A stretch of 64,000 bases of DNA, from contig NZ_BJEQ01000008.1 of the NCBI RefSeq assembly GCF_005405585.1, positions 1 through 64,000 on the forward strand. The letters run 5' to 3'. How positions within the stretch are numbered: position 1 is the stretch's first letter; every line of letters begins with the position of its first letter. Source of the stretch: Agarivorans sp. Toyoura001. Lineage in GTDB: Bacteria > Pseudomonadota > Gammaproteobacteria > Enterobacterales > Celerinatantimonadaceae. Made by a program: the position numbers and the translations under genes. Under the pieces are notes generated by a model. That model searched no databases. It was not told where the DNA came from and worked only from the letters and a program-made list of their open reading frames with translations. This document shows, piece after piece, positions 9,728 through 19,308 of the stretch.

Positions 9728-9756
9728 ACAAACAAATTCATTAAAGGGACAATTCT

Positions 9757-11649
9757 ATGCTATCCCCAGATGCAAAGATTAAAGTACAAAACTTTGGACG
9801 CTTCCTCTCCAACATGGTGATGCCGAACATTGGCGCCTTCATCGCTTGGGGTTTTATTACTGCACTATTCATCCCAACCGGTTGGCTACCAAACGAAACG
9901 CTAGCCTCTATGGTTGGCCCAATGATTACCTACTTGCTACCACTATTGATTGGTTATACCGGCGGTAAAATGGTTGGCGGCGATCGCGGCGCGGTTGTGG
10001 GTGCTATTACAACTATGGGTGTAATTGTAGGTACCGACATTCCAATGTTTATGGGTGCGATGATTGTTGGCCCACTTGGTGGTATCGCCATTAAGAAATT
10101 TGATGCAGCGGTTCACGGTAAAGTGAAAAGCGGCTTTGAGATGTTGGTAAACAACTTCTCTGCCGGCATTATCGGTATGATTTGTGCCATTCTTGCTTAC
10201 TTAGTGATTGGCCCAGCGGTTAAATTGCTGTCTGCGGGTTTAGCTGCAGGCGTTAACGCCATGGTTGAAGCGGGTGCGTTACCACTAGCCTCTATCTTTG
10301 TAGAGCCAGCCAAAATCCTATTCTTGAATAATGCGATTAACCACGGCATCTTCTCGCCACTGGGTATTCAGCAGTCAGAAGAGTTTGGTCGCTCAATCTT
10401 CTTCTTGATTGAAGCAAACCCTGGTCCAGGTCTTGGCTTACTTATCGCTTACATGGTGTTTGGTAAAGGTAACGCTAAGCAGTCTGCAGCGGGTGCGTCT
10501 ATCATCCACTTCTTTGGTGGCATCCACGAAATTTACTTCCCTTACGTGTTAATGAATCCACGTCTTATCTTGGCGGTTATTGCCGGTGGTATGACAGGTG
10601 TATTCACACTGACTGTATTTGACGCAGGTCTGATTTCTCCAGCATCACCAGGGTCTATTTTTGCGGTACTACTAATGACACCGAAGTCAGGCTTTGTAGG
10701 TGTGATTCTATCGGTAATCGCTTCTGCTGCAGTGTCATTCATTGTTGCTTCGCTGCTGCTTAAAACCCAAGCTGATACTGGCGAAGACGATTCACTTGAA
10801 CAAGCAACAAGCCAAATGCAAGGCATGAAGTCATCTTCTAAAGGCCAATCTGGTGAAGCAGTAACTGCAGACATGGCGTTGGTTAACAAAATCATAGTAG
10901 CGTGTGATGCCGGTATGGGCTCTAGCGCGATGGGCGCCAGCTTACTGCGTAAGAAAGTTGAAGCTGCCAACCTCAATATTGAGGTCACCAACTTAGCCAT
11001 TAACAACCTGCCAAACGACGCAGACATTGTGATTACTCACAAAGACCTAACCGACCGAGCGCGAACTCATGCGGCGCAAGCACAGCATATATCTTTGAAT
11101 AACTTCTTAGACAGCGCACTTTACGACAACTTAGTCAGCGAACTAAGCACTGCACAGGCGGCTCCAGCAAAAAAGGCTGAAACGCCAGCAGACACAAGCT
11201 CTAGCGAATCAGGAACGCTTAAGCTTTCAAAAGAAAACATCTTTTTGGGAATGGAAGCAAAAACCAAACAAGATGTGATCCAGTTTGCTGGTGAACAACT
11301 CGTGAAGCTGGGCTACGTGGAGGCCGATTACGTGCCAGGCATGTTAGCTCGCGAAGAACTAGTCTCTACCTATCTTGGCGAATCTATTGCTGTTCCACAT
11401 GGAACAATTGAAGCAAAACAATTCGTTAAAGCCACTGGCATCGTGTTCTGTCAGTTCCCAGAGGGCATCCGCTGGGGTGAAGACGAAGACGATATTGCCA
11501 AAATGGTGATTGGTATTGCAGCGCAAGGTGATGAACATATTCATGTGATTACCGCCATTACCAACGCATTGGACGACGAAGAAGCAATTGAATGCTTAAA
11601 AACAACATCAAACCCGGATGATGTGCTTCGAATCCTAAACGGCAAGTAA
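9757..11649 (+). CDS. mtlA: PTS mannitol-specific transporter EIICBA
   Basis: 630 residues, close to E. coli MtlA (637). It imports and phosphorylates mannitol to mannitol-1-phosphate. Order: membrane EIIC domain (about 1-340), a flexible linker, EIIB (about 375-465) with the phospho-cysteine Cys383 in [15 protein letters not shown], a second linker rich in Ala/Ser, and EIIA (about 485-630) with the active His548 in [12 protein letters not shown]. The ribosome site AAAGGGAC precedes the ATG. It leads the mtlA-mtlD-mtlR operon, whose product feeds MtlD. CRP-like sites upstream point to catabolite control. Confidence 0.97.
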   Translation: MLSPDAKIKVQNFGRFLSNMVMPNIGAFIAWGFITALFIPTGWLPNETLASMVGPMITYLLPLLIGYTGGKMVGGDRGAVVGAITTMGVIVGTDIPMFMGAMIVGPLGGIAIKKFDAAVHGKVKSGFEMLVNNFSAGIIGMICAILAYLVIGPAVKLLSAGLAAGVNAMVEAGALPLASIFVEPAKILFLNNAINHGIFSPLGIQQSEEFGRSIFFLIEANPGPGLGLLIAYMVFGKGNAKQSAAGASIIHFFGGIHEIYFPYVLMNPRLILAVIAGGMTGVFTLTVFDAGLISPASPGSIFAVLLMTPKSGFVGVILSVIASAAVSFIVASLLLKTQADTGEDDSLEQATSQMQGMKSSSKGQSGEAVTADMALVNKIIVACDAGMGSSAMGASLLRKKVEAANLNIEVTNLAINNLPNDADIVITHKDLTDRARTHAAQAQHISLNNFLDSALYDNLVSELSTAQAAPAKKAETPADTSSSESGTLKLSKENIFLGMEAKTKQDVIQFAGEQLVKLGYVEADYVPGMLAREELVSTYLGESIAVPHGTIEAKQFVKATGIVFCQFPEGIRWGEDEDDIAKMVIGIAAQGDEHIHVITAITNALDDEEAIECLKTTSNPDDVLRILNGK

Positions 11650-11673
11650 GCCTCATTCTTTTTTAATACCTAC

Positions 11674-11699
11674 GGAGGCCAAAAACAATTTTGGCCTCC
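11674..11699 (+). terminator. mtlA-mtlD intercistronic hairpin, terminator-like
   Basis: A perfect 11-bp stem GGAGGCCAAAA/TTTTGGCCTCC with an ACAA loop is followed by TGTTTCAGTTTT. It sits between the mtlA stop and the mtlD start. It could be an attenuating terminator lowering mtlD relative to mtlA, or an end-protecting hairpin; the T tract is interrupted, so termination is probably partial. Confidence 0.65.
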
Positions 11700-11737
11700 T
11701 GTTTCAGTTTTACAGTACTATTTTCGGGACATTTATT

Positions 11738-12886
11738 ATGAAAGCATTACATTTTGGCGCCGGTAATATTGGCCGCGGCTTTATTGGCAAATTATTAGCC
11801 GACGCAGGCATCGCCGTTACCTTTGCCGACGTAAACGAAACCGTTATTTCCGCACTACAACAACGTGGCGAGTACCAGGTTAAGGTAGTGGGCGAACAAT
11901 GCACTTTAGAGCCAGTAAGCAAAGTTACCGCGGTAAATTCAAGCAGTGCAGAAGTGGTTGATTGCGTGGCAGAATCTGACCTTGTGACCACCGCGGTAGG
12001 GCCAACAGTATTAAACATTATTGCTAAAACCATTGCCCAAGGCATTGAGAAACGCTTGCTAACCGGTGTCACTCAGCCAATGAACATTATCGCCTGCGAA
12101 AACATGGTACGCGGTACTAGCCAGCTAAAAGCGGAAGTACTTAAACACTTACCCCCTGCTTTACATGCGCAAACAGAGCTTTTGATCGGTTTTGTTGACT
12201 CAGCAGTGGACCGCATTGTGCCACCAGCAGAAGCCGGTGAAAGCGACCCATTAGCGGTAACCGTAGAAACCTTTAGTGAGTGGATTGTTGACCAGACCCA
12301 ATTTAAGGGCAACATCCCCGACATTAAAGGCATGGAATGCACCGACAACCTAATGGCCTTTGTAGAACGCAAACTGTTCACTTTAAACACCGGCCACCTC
12401 ATCACCGCTTATTTAGGTGTAATGGCGGGTCACGAAACCATTAAAGATGCCATTGAAGACCCAGCCATTAGAGCTGACGTTAAAGCCGCCATGCAAGAAA
12501 GTGGTGAAGTGCTGATTCGCCGTTATCAGTTTGACCCAACGGCGCATGCTGCTTACATAGAAAAAATTCTTGGCCGCTTTGCCAACCCTTATTTGCGTGA
12601 CGAAGTAGACCGCGTAGGCCGCCAGCCTATTCGTAAACTCAGCCCACAAGATCGTTTGATTAAGCCACTAAACGGTACTTTGGAATATCAGCTACCCAAC
12701 AGCCACCTAATTAAAGGCATAGCGGCTGCGTTCCATTATCAAAACGATGACGATCCACAAGCAGTAGAACTGCAAGCAATGTTCAAAGAAAAAGGCTTCT
12801 GCGACACACTTGCGCATTATTCAGAGCTGAATAGTAGCGACGAAGTTGTTAAACTAGCCGAACAAGCGTATTTAGCGTTGAAATAA
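11738..12886 (+). CDS. mtlD: Mannitol-1-phosphate 5-dehydrogenase
   Basis: 382 residues, full length for the family. It oxidises mannitol-1-phosphate to fructose-6-phosphate with NAD. The nucleotide-binding glycine motif GAGNIGRGF is at residues 7-15, and the catalytic-domain lysine region follows the family pattern (DRIVPPAEA near 158-167, KLFTLNTGH near 212-220). It sits 88 bp behind mtlA with a hairpin between, and directly before mtlR. The fructose-6-phosphate formed connects to Pgi and GlmS encoded elsewhere in the window. Confidence 0.97.
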   Translation: MKALHFGAGNIGRGFIGKLLADAGIAVTFADVNETVISALQQRGEYQVKVVGEQCTLEPVSKVTAVNSSSAEVVDCVAESDLVTTAVGPTVLNIIAKTIAQGIEKRLLTGVTQPMNIIACENMVRGTSQLKAEVLKHLPPALHAQTELLIGFVDSAVDRIVPPAEAGESDPLAVTVETFSEWIVDQTQFKGNIPDIKGMECTDNLMAFVERKLFTLNTGHLITAYLGVMAGHETIKDAIEDPAIRADVKAAMQESGEVLIRRYQFDPTAHAAYIEKILGRFANPYLRDEVDRVGRQPIRKLSPQDRLIKPLNGTLEYQLPNSHLIKGIAAAFHYQNDDDPQAVELQAMFKEKGFCDTLAHYSELNSSDEVVKLAEQAYLALK

Positions 12887-12896
12887 TGAATCAGCC

Positions 12897-12918
12897 AAGT
12901 GCCACTAATGTGGCACTT
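12897..12918 (+). promoter_or_regulatory. Stem-loop between mtlD and mtlR
   Basis: AAGTGCCAC-TAAT-GTGGCACTT is a perfect 9-bp stem followed by TGTTATT. It begins ten bases after the mtlD stop codon. If mtlR started at the overlapping ATG at 12886, this hairpin would sit inside its first codons, which argues for the ATG at 12937. It may weaken read-through into mtlR. Confidence 0.6.
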
Positions 12919-12936
12919 TGTTATTACCGAGACCCT

Positions 12937-13485
12937 ATGCCTATTCACCCCACAAATGAAGCTGAGCTATTAGAAGCTATTGCTGAAGCAAGCAGTGCTA
13001 GCGAGTGTTTAATGGCGGCGTACGACGCCCTTGATGACACCGTAGACACCCTGCTAAAAAGCATCTTCAACAAAGACGACTATGCCGTTAAGTTTGCAGT
13101 AGACCCCTTGTTGAAAAATGATGGCCCGCTGGGCGATATTATGCTGCGTGCAAAGCTAATTTTGGGTTTAGGAGTGATTTCTCAGGAGATTTACGAAGAC
13201 ATCGAAATTTTTGTCACCCTAAGAGAGTGGACAAAAATTCAAGATGAGAAGGTAAGTTTTACTGAAATAGACATTCTGTTCGAACTTAACAAAGTGCACG
13301 CTATTCAACGGATTATGCCCATTGAAGAAGACCTTGCCAGGCTTAACAAACTTAGCGGTCCAATGTACGACATGCATCTTGCTCGTCATAATCAAAAAGT
13401 GCGGTCAACCATCGTTTTAGCCATTACCGACATGGTTGCCTATCTATGTCGCGACAATGTGTTAATGCAAACCATGATGCGCTAA
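12937..13485 (+). CDS. mtlR: Mannitol operon repressor MtlR
   Basis: 182 residues from the chosen ATG. It belongs to the MtlR/FumE family; E. coli MtlR represses the mannitol operon without a recognisable DNA-binding domain. The family core FNKDDYAVKFAVDPLL and DGPLGDI...LILGLGVI is clear at about residues 43-80. An in-frame ATG at 12886 overlapping the mtlD stop would add 17 residues (199 in total), but the extension crosses a strong hairpin and is unlike the family, so 12937 is preferred despite a weak ribosome site. It is third in the operon. Confidence 0.9.
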   Translation: MPIHPTNEAELLEAIAEASSASECLMAAYDALDDTVDTLLKSIFNKDDYAVKFAVDPLLKNDGPLGDIMLRAKLILGLGVISQEIYEDIEIFVTLREWTKIQDEKVSFTEIDILFELNKVHAIQRIMPIEEDLARLNKLSGPMYDMHLARHNQKVRSTIVLAITDMVAYLCRDNVLMQTMMR

Positions 13486-13558
13486 CCCTCACTTTGTAAC
13501 AGGCAGGGATGCCTAGTCTCTCGCGCAATTACCAGGCAACACTCTCAAACCCGTGCCG

Positions 13559-15043
13559 CTAGAAACGACGATTTAAACCTGCAATAAATTGGCGTCGGTC
13601 TCCACCAAAGCCAACATACTCCACCATTACCGACCAATACGCATTAACGTTGAAGTTACCGCCGACCAGTCCTTGCCATTTATCTTTGTTCTCTTGGCGA
13701 ATCTTATAGTCTATGGATAAATCAGTACCAGGAACCGGCTGATTACCCTCAATACGTAACTCGCTGTCTAAATAGCTCACGCCACCATACAAGGCCAAGC
13801 TGCGATCGTCTTCAAACTGGAACAATTTTCCCACTCGCGGCACCGCGCTAAATACCACACCGTCGCTGCTGGTTCGATCCATATCTGCATAGGTAAAAGT
13901 AAGTGGTACAGCCACAAAGTAGCTTCGCCAACCACCAGCTAGCACGGTGCCAATGCTATAGCTGTAACCCGATACATCTACATTTACATTAAATGGTACC
14001 GTTTCTTTTCCTTCTAGAACGCGACACACTGGGTGGCTAATAATGCCTGAACAGTCAATCTCTAGCTGCTCTAATAAATCGTCACCATTGAGTGCAAAAT
14101 TAACGTTGGCGTCACCGCTTATCCGGCCAAAGGTGCCAAATACGTTCATGAAAGGAAACAGCCAAGCATCCACTTTAATTTGCGGAGTAGAGGTGCTGTT
14201 ATCATTGTCGCTAAAGGCCACGAAATCGATCGGTACTTTATTTCCACCGCCACCTGGGCCAACTTCTAATTCATCAAGATCCATGTGCTGGTAAGTATCT
14301 ACGTAAATCAAACTAATGCCGATAGGCATGGGTAAGTCGTAACCTAGGTCTACGACACGCTGGCCGTAAAAGGGCAATACACGGTCCCATTTTCTTGGCG
14401 CATGTTGCTTTTGAGTGCCGCGAGATTGGCTGTCTTTCATTGGCAGAGTGATTTTGTTTAAGCCGCTATCGGTAAGTTCTTCATTACGCGAAACGTTCAC
14501 TAACATCGCTGAGCCAGACAGGTTTGCGCCGCCATCATTCACCACGTAAGCAGGTACGTCATACTCGTTTACATTCATTGTTGTAGCAAACGTTTGGCCG
14601 CTTTCACCCAATCGCCATTCTGCCGACACTCCTGTGCCCCAACCGCCTTGATCAAAGGCATCTAAACTTTGTTGGTTTTCAAATAAGGCTATAAGGTAGT
14701 AATTACTGAGGCCTAAACCTAAGCCAACATCGTAACGTTCCACATCCATGTAACTAATGCTGTCGTCTTGATTATTATACAAAGCACCTAGTCCCTGAGA
14801 CTTGCCCAATATAGGTACTTTAAAGCTGGATAATTCAGAACTAAAGTAACCAGCAGAGTTAGCGACTTCTTGCTCTAGCTCAGGTTGTAACTCAAGCAAG
14901 CGCTGCAGACCTACGTCGGCACTTTGCTCGACTTGTTGGCGAACTTCTTCACGCTCACCTGAGGGGATAAGGGTTTTGGTGGAGCATGCGCTTAAGCCCA
15001 TGACTAACAATAAACTCAGGCCGAACGACGGGGTTAATCTCAT
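13559..15043 (-). CDS. Lipoprotein with SYLF-like domain fused to a beta-barrel-like region
   Basis: 494 residues. The lipobox is LSAC (Cys20). Residues about 60-145 follow the YSC84/SYLF lipid-binding pattern (AGYFSSELSSFKVPILGKSQ through GLGLGLSNYYLIALFENQQS and FDQGGWGTGVSAEW). The remaining 340 residues show alternating strands, such as FNVNVDVSGYSYSIGTVLAGG, and end in FIAGLNRRF, a terminal Phe typical of outer-membrane barrels. A good AAGGA ribosome site precedes the ATG. A lipid-anchored N-terminus joined to a barrel is unusual. The role is unknown; envelope lipid or surface assembly is a guess. It is a single gene. Confidence 0.8.
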   Translation of the reverse strand: MRLTPSFGLSLLLVMGLSACSTKTLIPSGEREEVRQQVEQSADVGLQRLLELQPELEQEVANSAGYFSSELSSFKVPILGKSQGLGALYNNQDDSISYMDVERYDVGLGLGLSNYYLIALFENQQSLDAFDQGGWGTGVSAEWRLGESGQTFATTMNVNEYDVPAYVVNDGGANLSGSAMLVNVSRNEELTDSGLNKITLPMKDSQSRGTQKQHAPRKWDRVLPFYGQRVVDLGYDLPMPIGISLIYVDTYQHMDLDELEVGPGGGGNKVPIDFVAFSDNDNSTSTPQIKVDAWLFPFMNVFGTFGRISGDANVNFALNGDDLLEQLEIDCSGIISHPVCRVLEGKETVPFNVNVDVSGYSYSIGTVLAGGWRSYFVAVPLTFTYADMDRTSSDGVVFSAVPRVGKLFQFEDDRSLALYGGVSYLDSELRIEGNQPVPGTDLSIDYKIRQENKDKWQGLVGGNFNVNAYWSVMVEYVGFGGDRRQFIAGLNRRF

Positions 15044-15268
15044 TACAATCCTTATAGGGAATGAAGTGCTTCCTGCTGCTTCTACTCAAACTATCTCACT
15101 AATTACTTTAGCGGAACAAGCTGCTCTTGAACATAATCGCCATCAATTTACTGATTGAAAAAACAGCTAATTAAGTAGAACTATGAGGCAAATTGGTAGT
15201 GAAACATTGCTAGCCAACTGGGCTAGTGATGCGCATACAGGTAAATGGGGCAGGATAATGACAGGTGA

Positions 15269-15688
15269 TTAAATCTCTTCAAGGTAAATTTTAAATATTT
15301 GTTCATTGCCAGATAGCGTAATCATTCCATCGTTATATTTAGGTGGCCCAAAACGCCCTTTAACATTGTTGCTAATACCAACGGCTTCACGAGGAATACC
15401 AAGCCAATTGGTATCTAACTTACCATTGGCATTCTCGTCATAATAAACACTAATGGCACACTCTTCTGGCAGCGAGCCACTAAAGGTAAACCTAAGCTGG
15501 TTATTGCGAATGTTACTAGCAGCATTGGTTTTTATAATAAAAGCGGTTTTAAGATAGCTGTCTTCTGAGTCCCATACGCTGACCACTATTTGCCCTTTTC
15601 CTGCCTTAATCCCCAAGATATCTATGTGGACATCTGCGGCGACCACAAAAAATGGAACAAAACTTAATAGATAAATTAGGCGCTTCAT
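15269..15688 (-). CDS. Exported DUF2141-type protein
   Basis: 139 residues from the ATG at 15688; the longer frame would need a TTG at 15721. A signal peptide (MKRLIYLLSFVPFFVVAA) is followed by a single beta-sandwich domain: IDILGIKAGKGQIVVSVW, a calcium-like DENANGKLDTNWLGIPREAVGISNN and GRFGPPKY, the signature of DUF2141. These proteins are periplasmic or secreted and lack a known activity. It lies between the SYLF-barrel gene and the beta-helix gene on the same strand, but the gaps are too wide to claim an operon. Confidence 0.85.
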   Translation of the reverse strand: MKRLIYLLSFVPFFVVAADVHIDILGIKAGKGQIVVSVWDSEDSYLKTAFIIKTNAASNIRNNQLRFTFSGSLPEECAISVYYDENANGKLDTNWLGIPREAVGISNNVKGRFGPPKYNDGMITLSGNEQIFKIYLEEI

Positions 15689-15792
15689 AAGGCTTATATT
15701 GAACGATATAGATAACGCCAATGATAAGCCTCTACGACTAATTTGTAATGCTGATTTCGCAGCTACCCGCTTACTTGCGTTGAATGATTACC

Positions 15793-18255
15793 CTACAGCT
15801 TGGTTCTATTCAGCCTCAGCACAGCCAACATCAATAGCAGGCCAAAACCTACACTACCGCCACCACTGTCTGAATCCGGTGTGGGCTCAGGATCAGGAGT
15901 CGGTTCTGGGTCCGGCGTAGGATTTGGGTCCGGCGTAGGGTCTGGGTCCGGCGTAGGGTCTGGGTCCGGCGTTGGGTCTGGATCCGGTGTTGGCGCTGTT
16001 GTTTTATCTTTTATGCTTACCGTTACAGAATCATTAGTGCCTGCAAGGGCATTAATCAGCGTTCCCATGCTAATCACTAGCGTTTCGTCACCTTCAATCA
16101 GCTCGTCTGCTAGTACTCGAAAAGTTAAAGAGCCTTCAGTGCCAGCGTTAATCACTAAGCTACCAGCAACCAAGTTGTGGTCACTGCTATCGGCAGTGCC
16201 GCTCAAGGTATAGGGAATGGTCACTGGGTAAACCCCTGCGTCACTAGACAGCATAACAACAATTGTTACCTGTTGATTCTCTTCAACCTCCAAACTGCTA
16301 ACACTAAAGCTAGCCAGCGGCACTTCTACCGCAGGATTTACACAATCTTCTCCAGGAAGCCCATAACAACCATTACCGGTTGGGCCTAGCTGTCTATCCC
16401 AGGTTATGCCCGCTATCCAGTTTTCGTTATCTCCACCTTTCTCGTAAGCGCCAACATCAGGGTTACCATCGGTAACATCGTCGGTAATACCCGCAATAAC
16501 ACGGCCAGCATCAATAGGGGCAGAGCTGGCTTTTAAGCGAAAATCGCCATTGGCATAATCGACAAAAGGAGATTCGGCCGTGGTTAAGTTGTTCTGCTTG
16601 TCTGATTGCGGTTCCCACGAGTCTTTATCAGACAAGTTGTTCCAAACATTCACATTAGAAAACGCGGTACCGTCTTTATGCCACGCCCCCATAGTGGCAC
16701 TGCCATTCCATAGAGTGTTGTTATAAATGTTTATGTCGGTACCATTCCAATTAATTTGAATATTCGACCACTCGGTATTCCAAATCACATTGTGGTGAAC
16801 CTCAAAACCTTCGGCGTCGTTATCTAAATAGATACCAGCCGCTTTGCTTTTACTACCCGATGAATAAGCATCGTGCAGCCAGTTGTGGTGGATCTCGGTA
16901 TTGCTAGGGCCGCCCACGGTGTAAAAAAGGCCGCAATCATCGGCAATCAAATTACTACGAGAAATGTCGTTAAACGCATATTCAGCATTGTTATTAAAGG
17001 CTTGCATAGCATCTCGGCCACCACGGGTAATGGTGTTTCTTAGTACCTTGGTATTGTTGCCACCACGAGCGTTAATAATCGCGTCGTAATTGCCCAAGTA
17101 GTTAAAATCGTGAATATAAGAATCGAGAATTTGGGTATTTTCACCAGAATCATAAATACCAGTACCAGAGCCAAAGCCAATCTCACTTTTCTCTATCACG
17201 TTGTTTACGCTGTTAAACTGGTTCCAGTCACTACGAATATTAACGCTTTGATTATCTGACGAAAAACCCGACACCACCCCTAGAGTGTAGTTGCCGTACA
17301 AACTGGTCACGCCATAAATATGGTTGTGCGAAGCACCACTAGTAATCTCAATTGAGCCACCAAATACCGCAAGATTTTTAATATGAATATAACTGCGTGC
17401 AGATAAATCGATAGTGGTTTCACGCTTGCGCATTTGCACTTGGTTTTCACTTGGCATCACGCCATCAGGCAGCTGCACATAAAGTTTGTTATTATCGCCA
17501 TCAACATACCATTCGTTTTGATAATCTAATGCTTCTTTAATCCCTTGCAGGAAAAAGTCACCGCCATCGGCAGGGGCATGAAAAGTGCGGATCCAAGTGG
17601 GATTTTTGTCTAGGCTAAAACTCACTTGAGTGGTGGTATTGCTGGTAATAAAGGCGCGCCAAGTTGTCCAGCCAGAGCCCGGTTTATCACCGTAAAAATA
17701 AACAGAGCCCCCCTTCGACCAATCCGCATCGGGGATCCCCGGTGAATAGTCTAAATAAGCATTATCAGCTACCTCAGCGACACTACCACCCGTGTTTCTT
17801 AGCGAGTTTTGAGTAAACGGGTCGCCGTCGATATTGTTCGGCCAGCGCGCTAAATCCATGGCAGTATTGCCTTGCATCACAAAGTTCGATTGGCCTAAAT
17901 CCCAAGCAACATCGGCAACATAAATATTTGCCGAGTCTTCGGTCCAGTTATTTACCGCTTCCATGGCGGTAATGACTACTTTTTCATCTTGATAAGACTG
18001 AAACACAATCGGGTTTGACTCTACCCCTGAATGACTCGGCCGTAACACCTCATGATAAACACCTTCTCGAATGTTCACGGTATCGCCAGCAACCGCTATT
18101 TGCGCAGCTTTAGCCAAGCTTAGAAAAGGCGTAGCAATAGAGCCGTCGGCGGCATCATCGCCGCTTGGCGCAACAAAATAGTCAGCAGCATGAGATAAAT
18201 GTGAAAGCGTGATTAAGGCGATAAATGTCGATATGTGACTTAGCTTAAAGGACAC
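15793..18255 (-). CDS. Secreted right-handed beta-helix protein with Calx-beta and GlyGly-CTERM
   Basis: 820 residues from the GTG at 18255. GGGA eight bases upstream supports this start over the ATG at 18285 (830 residues), which has no ribosome site. Order: signal peptide; YFVAPSGDDAADGSIATPF opening typical of parallel beta-helix polysaccharide-acting proteins; beta-helix to about 610 with NNTKVLRNTITRGG- and NAEYAFNDISRSN-like turns; a Calx-beta domain (about 655-755); a (TPDPDP)n linker; and a C-terminal GGGSVGFGLLLMLAVLRLNR tail, the GlyGly-CTERM signal processed by rhombosortase. The substrate is probably a polysaccharide, but no lyase family can be fixed by eye. Confidence 0.85.
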   Translation of the reverse strand: MSFKLSHISTFIALITLSHLSHAADYFVAPSGDDAADGSIATPFLSLAKAAQIAVAGDTVNIREGVYHEVLRPSHSGVESNPIVFQSYQDEKVVITAMEAVNNWTEDSANIYVADVAWDLGQSNFVMQGNTAMDLARWPNNIDGDPFTQNSLRNTGGSVAEVADNAYLDYSPGIPDADWSKGGSVYFYGDKPGSGWTTWRAFITSNTTTQVSFSLDKNPTWIRTFHAPADGGDFFLQGIKEALDYQNEWYVDGDNNKLYVQLPDGVMPSENQVQMRKRETTIDLSARSYIHIKNLAVFGGSIEITSGASHNHIYGVTSLYGNYTLGVVSGFSSDNQSVNIRSDWNQFNSVNNVIEKSEIGFGSGTGIYDSGENTQILDSYIHDFNYLGNYDAIINARGGNNTKVLRNTITRGGRDAMQAFNNNAEYAFNDISRSNLIADDCGLFYTVGGPSNTEIHHNWLHDAYSSGSKSKAAGIYLDNDAEGFEVHHNVIWNTEWSNIQINWNGTDINIYNNTLWNGSATMGAWHKDGTAFSNVNVWNNLSDKDSWEPQSDKQNNLTTAESPFVDYANGDFRLKASSAPIDAGRVIAGITDDVTDGNPDVGAYEKGGDNENWIAGITWDRQLGPTGNGCYGLPGEDCVNPAVEVPLASFSVSSLEVEENQQVTIVVMLSSDAGVYPVTIPYTLSGTADSSDHNLVAGSLVINAGTEGSLTFRVLADELIEGDETLVISMGTLINALAGTNDSVTVSIKDKTTAPTPDPDPTPDPDPTPDPDPTPDPNPTPDPEPTPDPEPTPDSDSGGGSVGFGLLLMLAVLRLNRTKL
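15873..15990. repeat. 18-bp tandem repeat coding the Thr-Pro-Asp linker
   Basis: About six imperfect copies of an 18-bp unit, GGGTCTGGGTCCGGCGTA on the plus strand. Read on the minus strand they encode TPDPDP or TPDPEP. This is the hinge between the Calx-beta domain and the C-terminal sorting signal of the beta-helix protein. Copy number in such repeats tends to vary between strains. Confidence 0.9.
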
Positions 18256-18579
18256 TGATAGATTCCCGTCTTTATTGTGTTCCATGTTAATTGGCGAAAC
18301 AATATACTAAATGGAATCGACTATCAATTTATTATAAAACAAAGACTTAAATATGATCAGCAACTATTAAGAGTTTAATATTGACGGACAATAGTAACTA
18401 TTCAAAAGTCGCCATACGCTGGCTAGATTTTTAGACATGGCTAAGTAAAGGTTTGATCGGCGAAGGCCGTATTGGAGTTTCCGTATTAGCAACAATGTGG
18501 AGGGTAAAATTACCGCCTTTACAATGGGCAGCAAAATCGAAATTTTTCTGTATAGCCGCAGGCGACACCGATTGGATTG
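18256..18579. other. Gene-poor stretch with attC-like fragment
   Basis: No convincing gene. The right part, read on the minus strand just after the small lipoprotein stop, contains CATAACAATCCAATCGG followed by GTCGCCTGCGGC, resembling the left half of an integron attC site (TAACAA plus a CGCC..CGGC core). No matching right half is evident, so the site would be degenerate. The left part is AT-rich and holds the upstream region of the beta-helix gene. Confidence 0.3.
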
Positions 18580-18951
18580 TTATGTGTTATTGCACTTTCT
18601 AATTCTATTTACTTCGATTAACTCTCCGCTCATTGATACAAAAAATAAATTGCCATTTTTATACATGACTTCTAGCTTAGAGCTAAACATACCTGCATGA
18701 ACCACATTCTCAGGAATTGGCTCAGCGGAAAAATAGCTCTCAGTGTCTTTATCCTGAACAATTATACAGCCGCCCCAGCCCCATACTAATTTTGTACTAT
18801 TGCCACTACTAGCAACCCACGATTTATTTGGATTTGAAGTAGCAAAAATCGTTATGTCCGATACCGCTTGGTTTTTCAATGAGGCATACAGCATTGCTGG
18901 GCAGCCTGTTAAATTCATTGCAAGAACTAAAACAATAATTACTCTAATCAT
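18580..18951 (-). CDS. Small hypothetical lipoprotein
   Basis: 123 residues with a lipobox LTGC (Cys17) after a short hydrophobic signal, MIRVIIVLVLAMNLTGC. The mature part has two further cysteines (in WGGCIIV and at RKC near the end) that could pair. I do not recognise a family. It is bounded on both sides by gene-poor sequence with attC-like pieces, so it looks like a mobile gene cassette. The ATG is followed by a normal signal, but the ribosome site is weak. Confidence 0.65.
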   Translation of the reverse strand: MIRVIIVLVLAMNLTGCPAMLYASLKNQAVSDITIFATSNPNKSWVASSGNSTKLVWGWGGCIIVQDKDTESYFSAEPIPENVVHAGMFSSKLEVMYKNGNLFFVSMSGELIEVNRIRKCNNT

Positions 18952-18969
18952 ATCTACAACTGACCATAT

Positions 18970-19062
18970 AGCTCCTGACTAACCCGCACGGTACCTTCGC
19001 GTATACTTTTCAAAGCAAAAATGCCAAACGTTGAGTGTCGAGTTAAACGCCTTGATAAATAT
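18970..19062 (-). other. Possible degenerate integron attC site
   Basis: On the minus strand AAGGCGTTTAACTCG is followed by CAACGTTTGGCATTTTTG (19015-19053). From memory this is close to the left half and core of Vibrio chromosomal-integron repeats, which read AAGGCGTTTAA...CAACGCTTGGCATTTTTG. The expected right arm, ending in a GTTRRRY box pairing with GGCGTTTAA, is not clear. It lies exactly between the truncated ORF and the lipoprotein gene, where an attC would be expected. Confidence 0.4.
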
Positions 19063-19308
19063 TTAGTGCGACAAACTCATATATTTTTCAAATTTCGAGT
19101 TAATAGTTCTGAGTTGTGTATTAAACCATTTTTTGTAAGGAACCAAGTTCTGACCATTAGATTGAGCTTTTCCATCTTCAACCCATTCATTCGCGTCTAC
19201 TGTACGAGTCCAAATTTCATCGACATAAGCTTTGATTTCATCATCAAACAAAAATTCAGCCCCTTTTGTACCAGCAATAAACTTATCACGCTGTGACAGA
19301 TCAACGCC
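19063..19308 (-). pseudogene. 5'-truncated ORF, possible DUF4760-like tail
   Basis: An open frame of 81 codons without an ATG, limited upstream by TAA at 19309-19311. It contains LSQRDKFIAGTKGAEFLFDD and WFNTQLRTINSKFEKYMSL, which resemble the C-terminal part of small DUF4760-like proteins; this resemblance is tentative. A TTG at 19251 could start only 62 residues. The frame begins and ends next to AAGGCGTT motifs (19303-19310 and 19046-19053), consistent with loss of its 5' part by cassette recombination. Confidence 0.45.

Noticed and set aside
10542-11027. 161-residue minus-strand ORF inside mtlA
   Set aside because: Shadow; mtlA is intact and recognisable throughout.
15800-16213. 137-residue plus-strand ORF rich in Gly-Ser-Val
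   Set aside because: It is only the reverse reading of the TPDP repeat linker.
18497-18700. 67-residue plus-strand ORF
   Set aside because: Overlaps the small lipoprotein gene and lacks a ribosome site; composition is spacer-like.
19021-19296. 91-residue plus-strand ORF
   Set aside because: Reverse of the truncated ORF and the attC-like segment; no family features.
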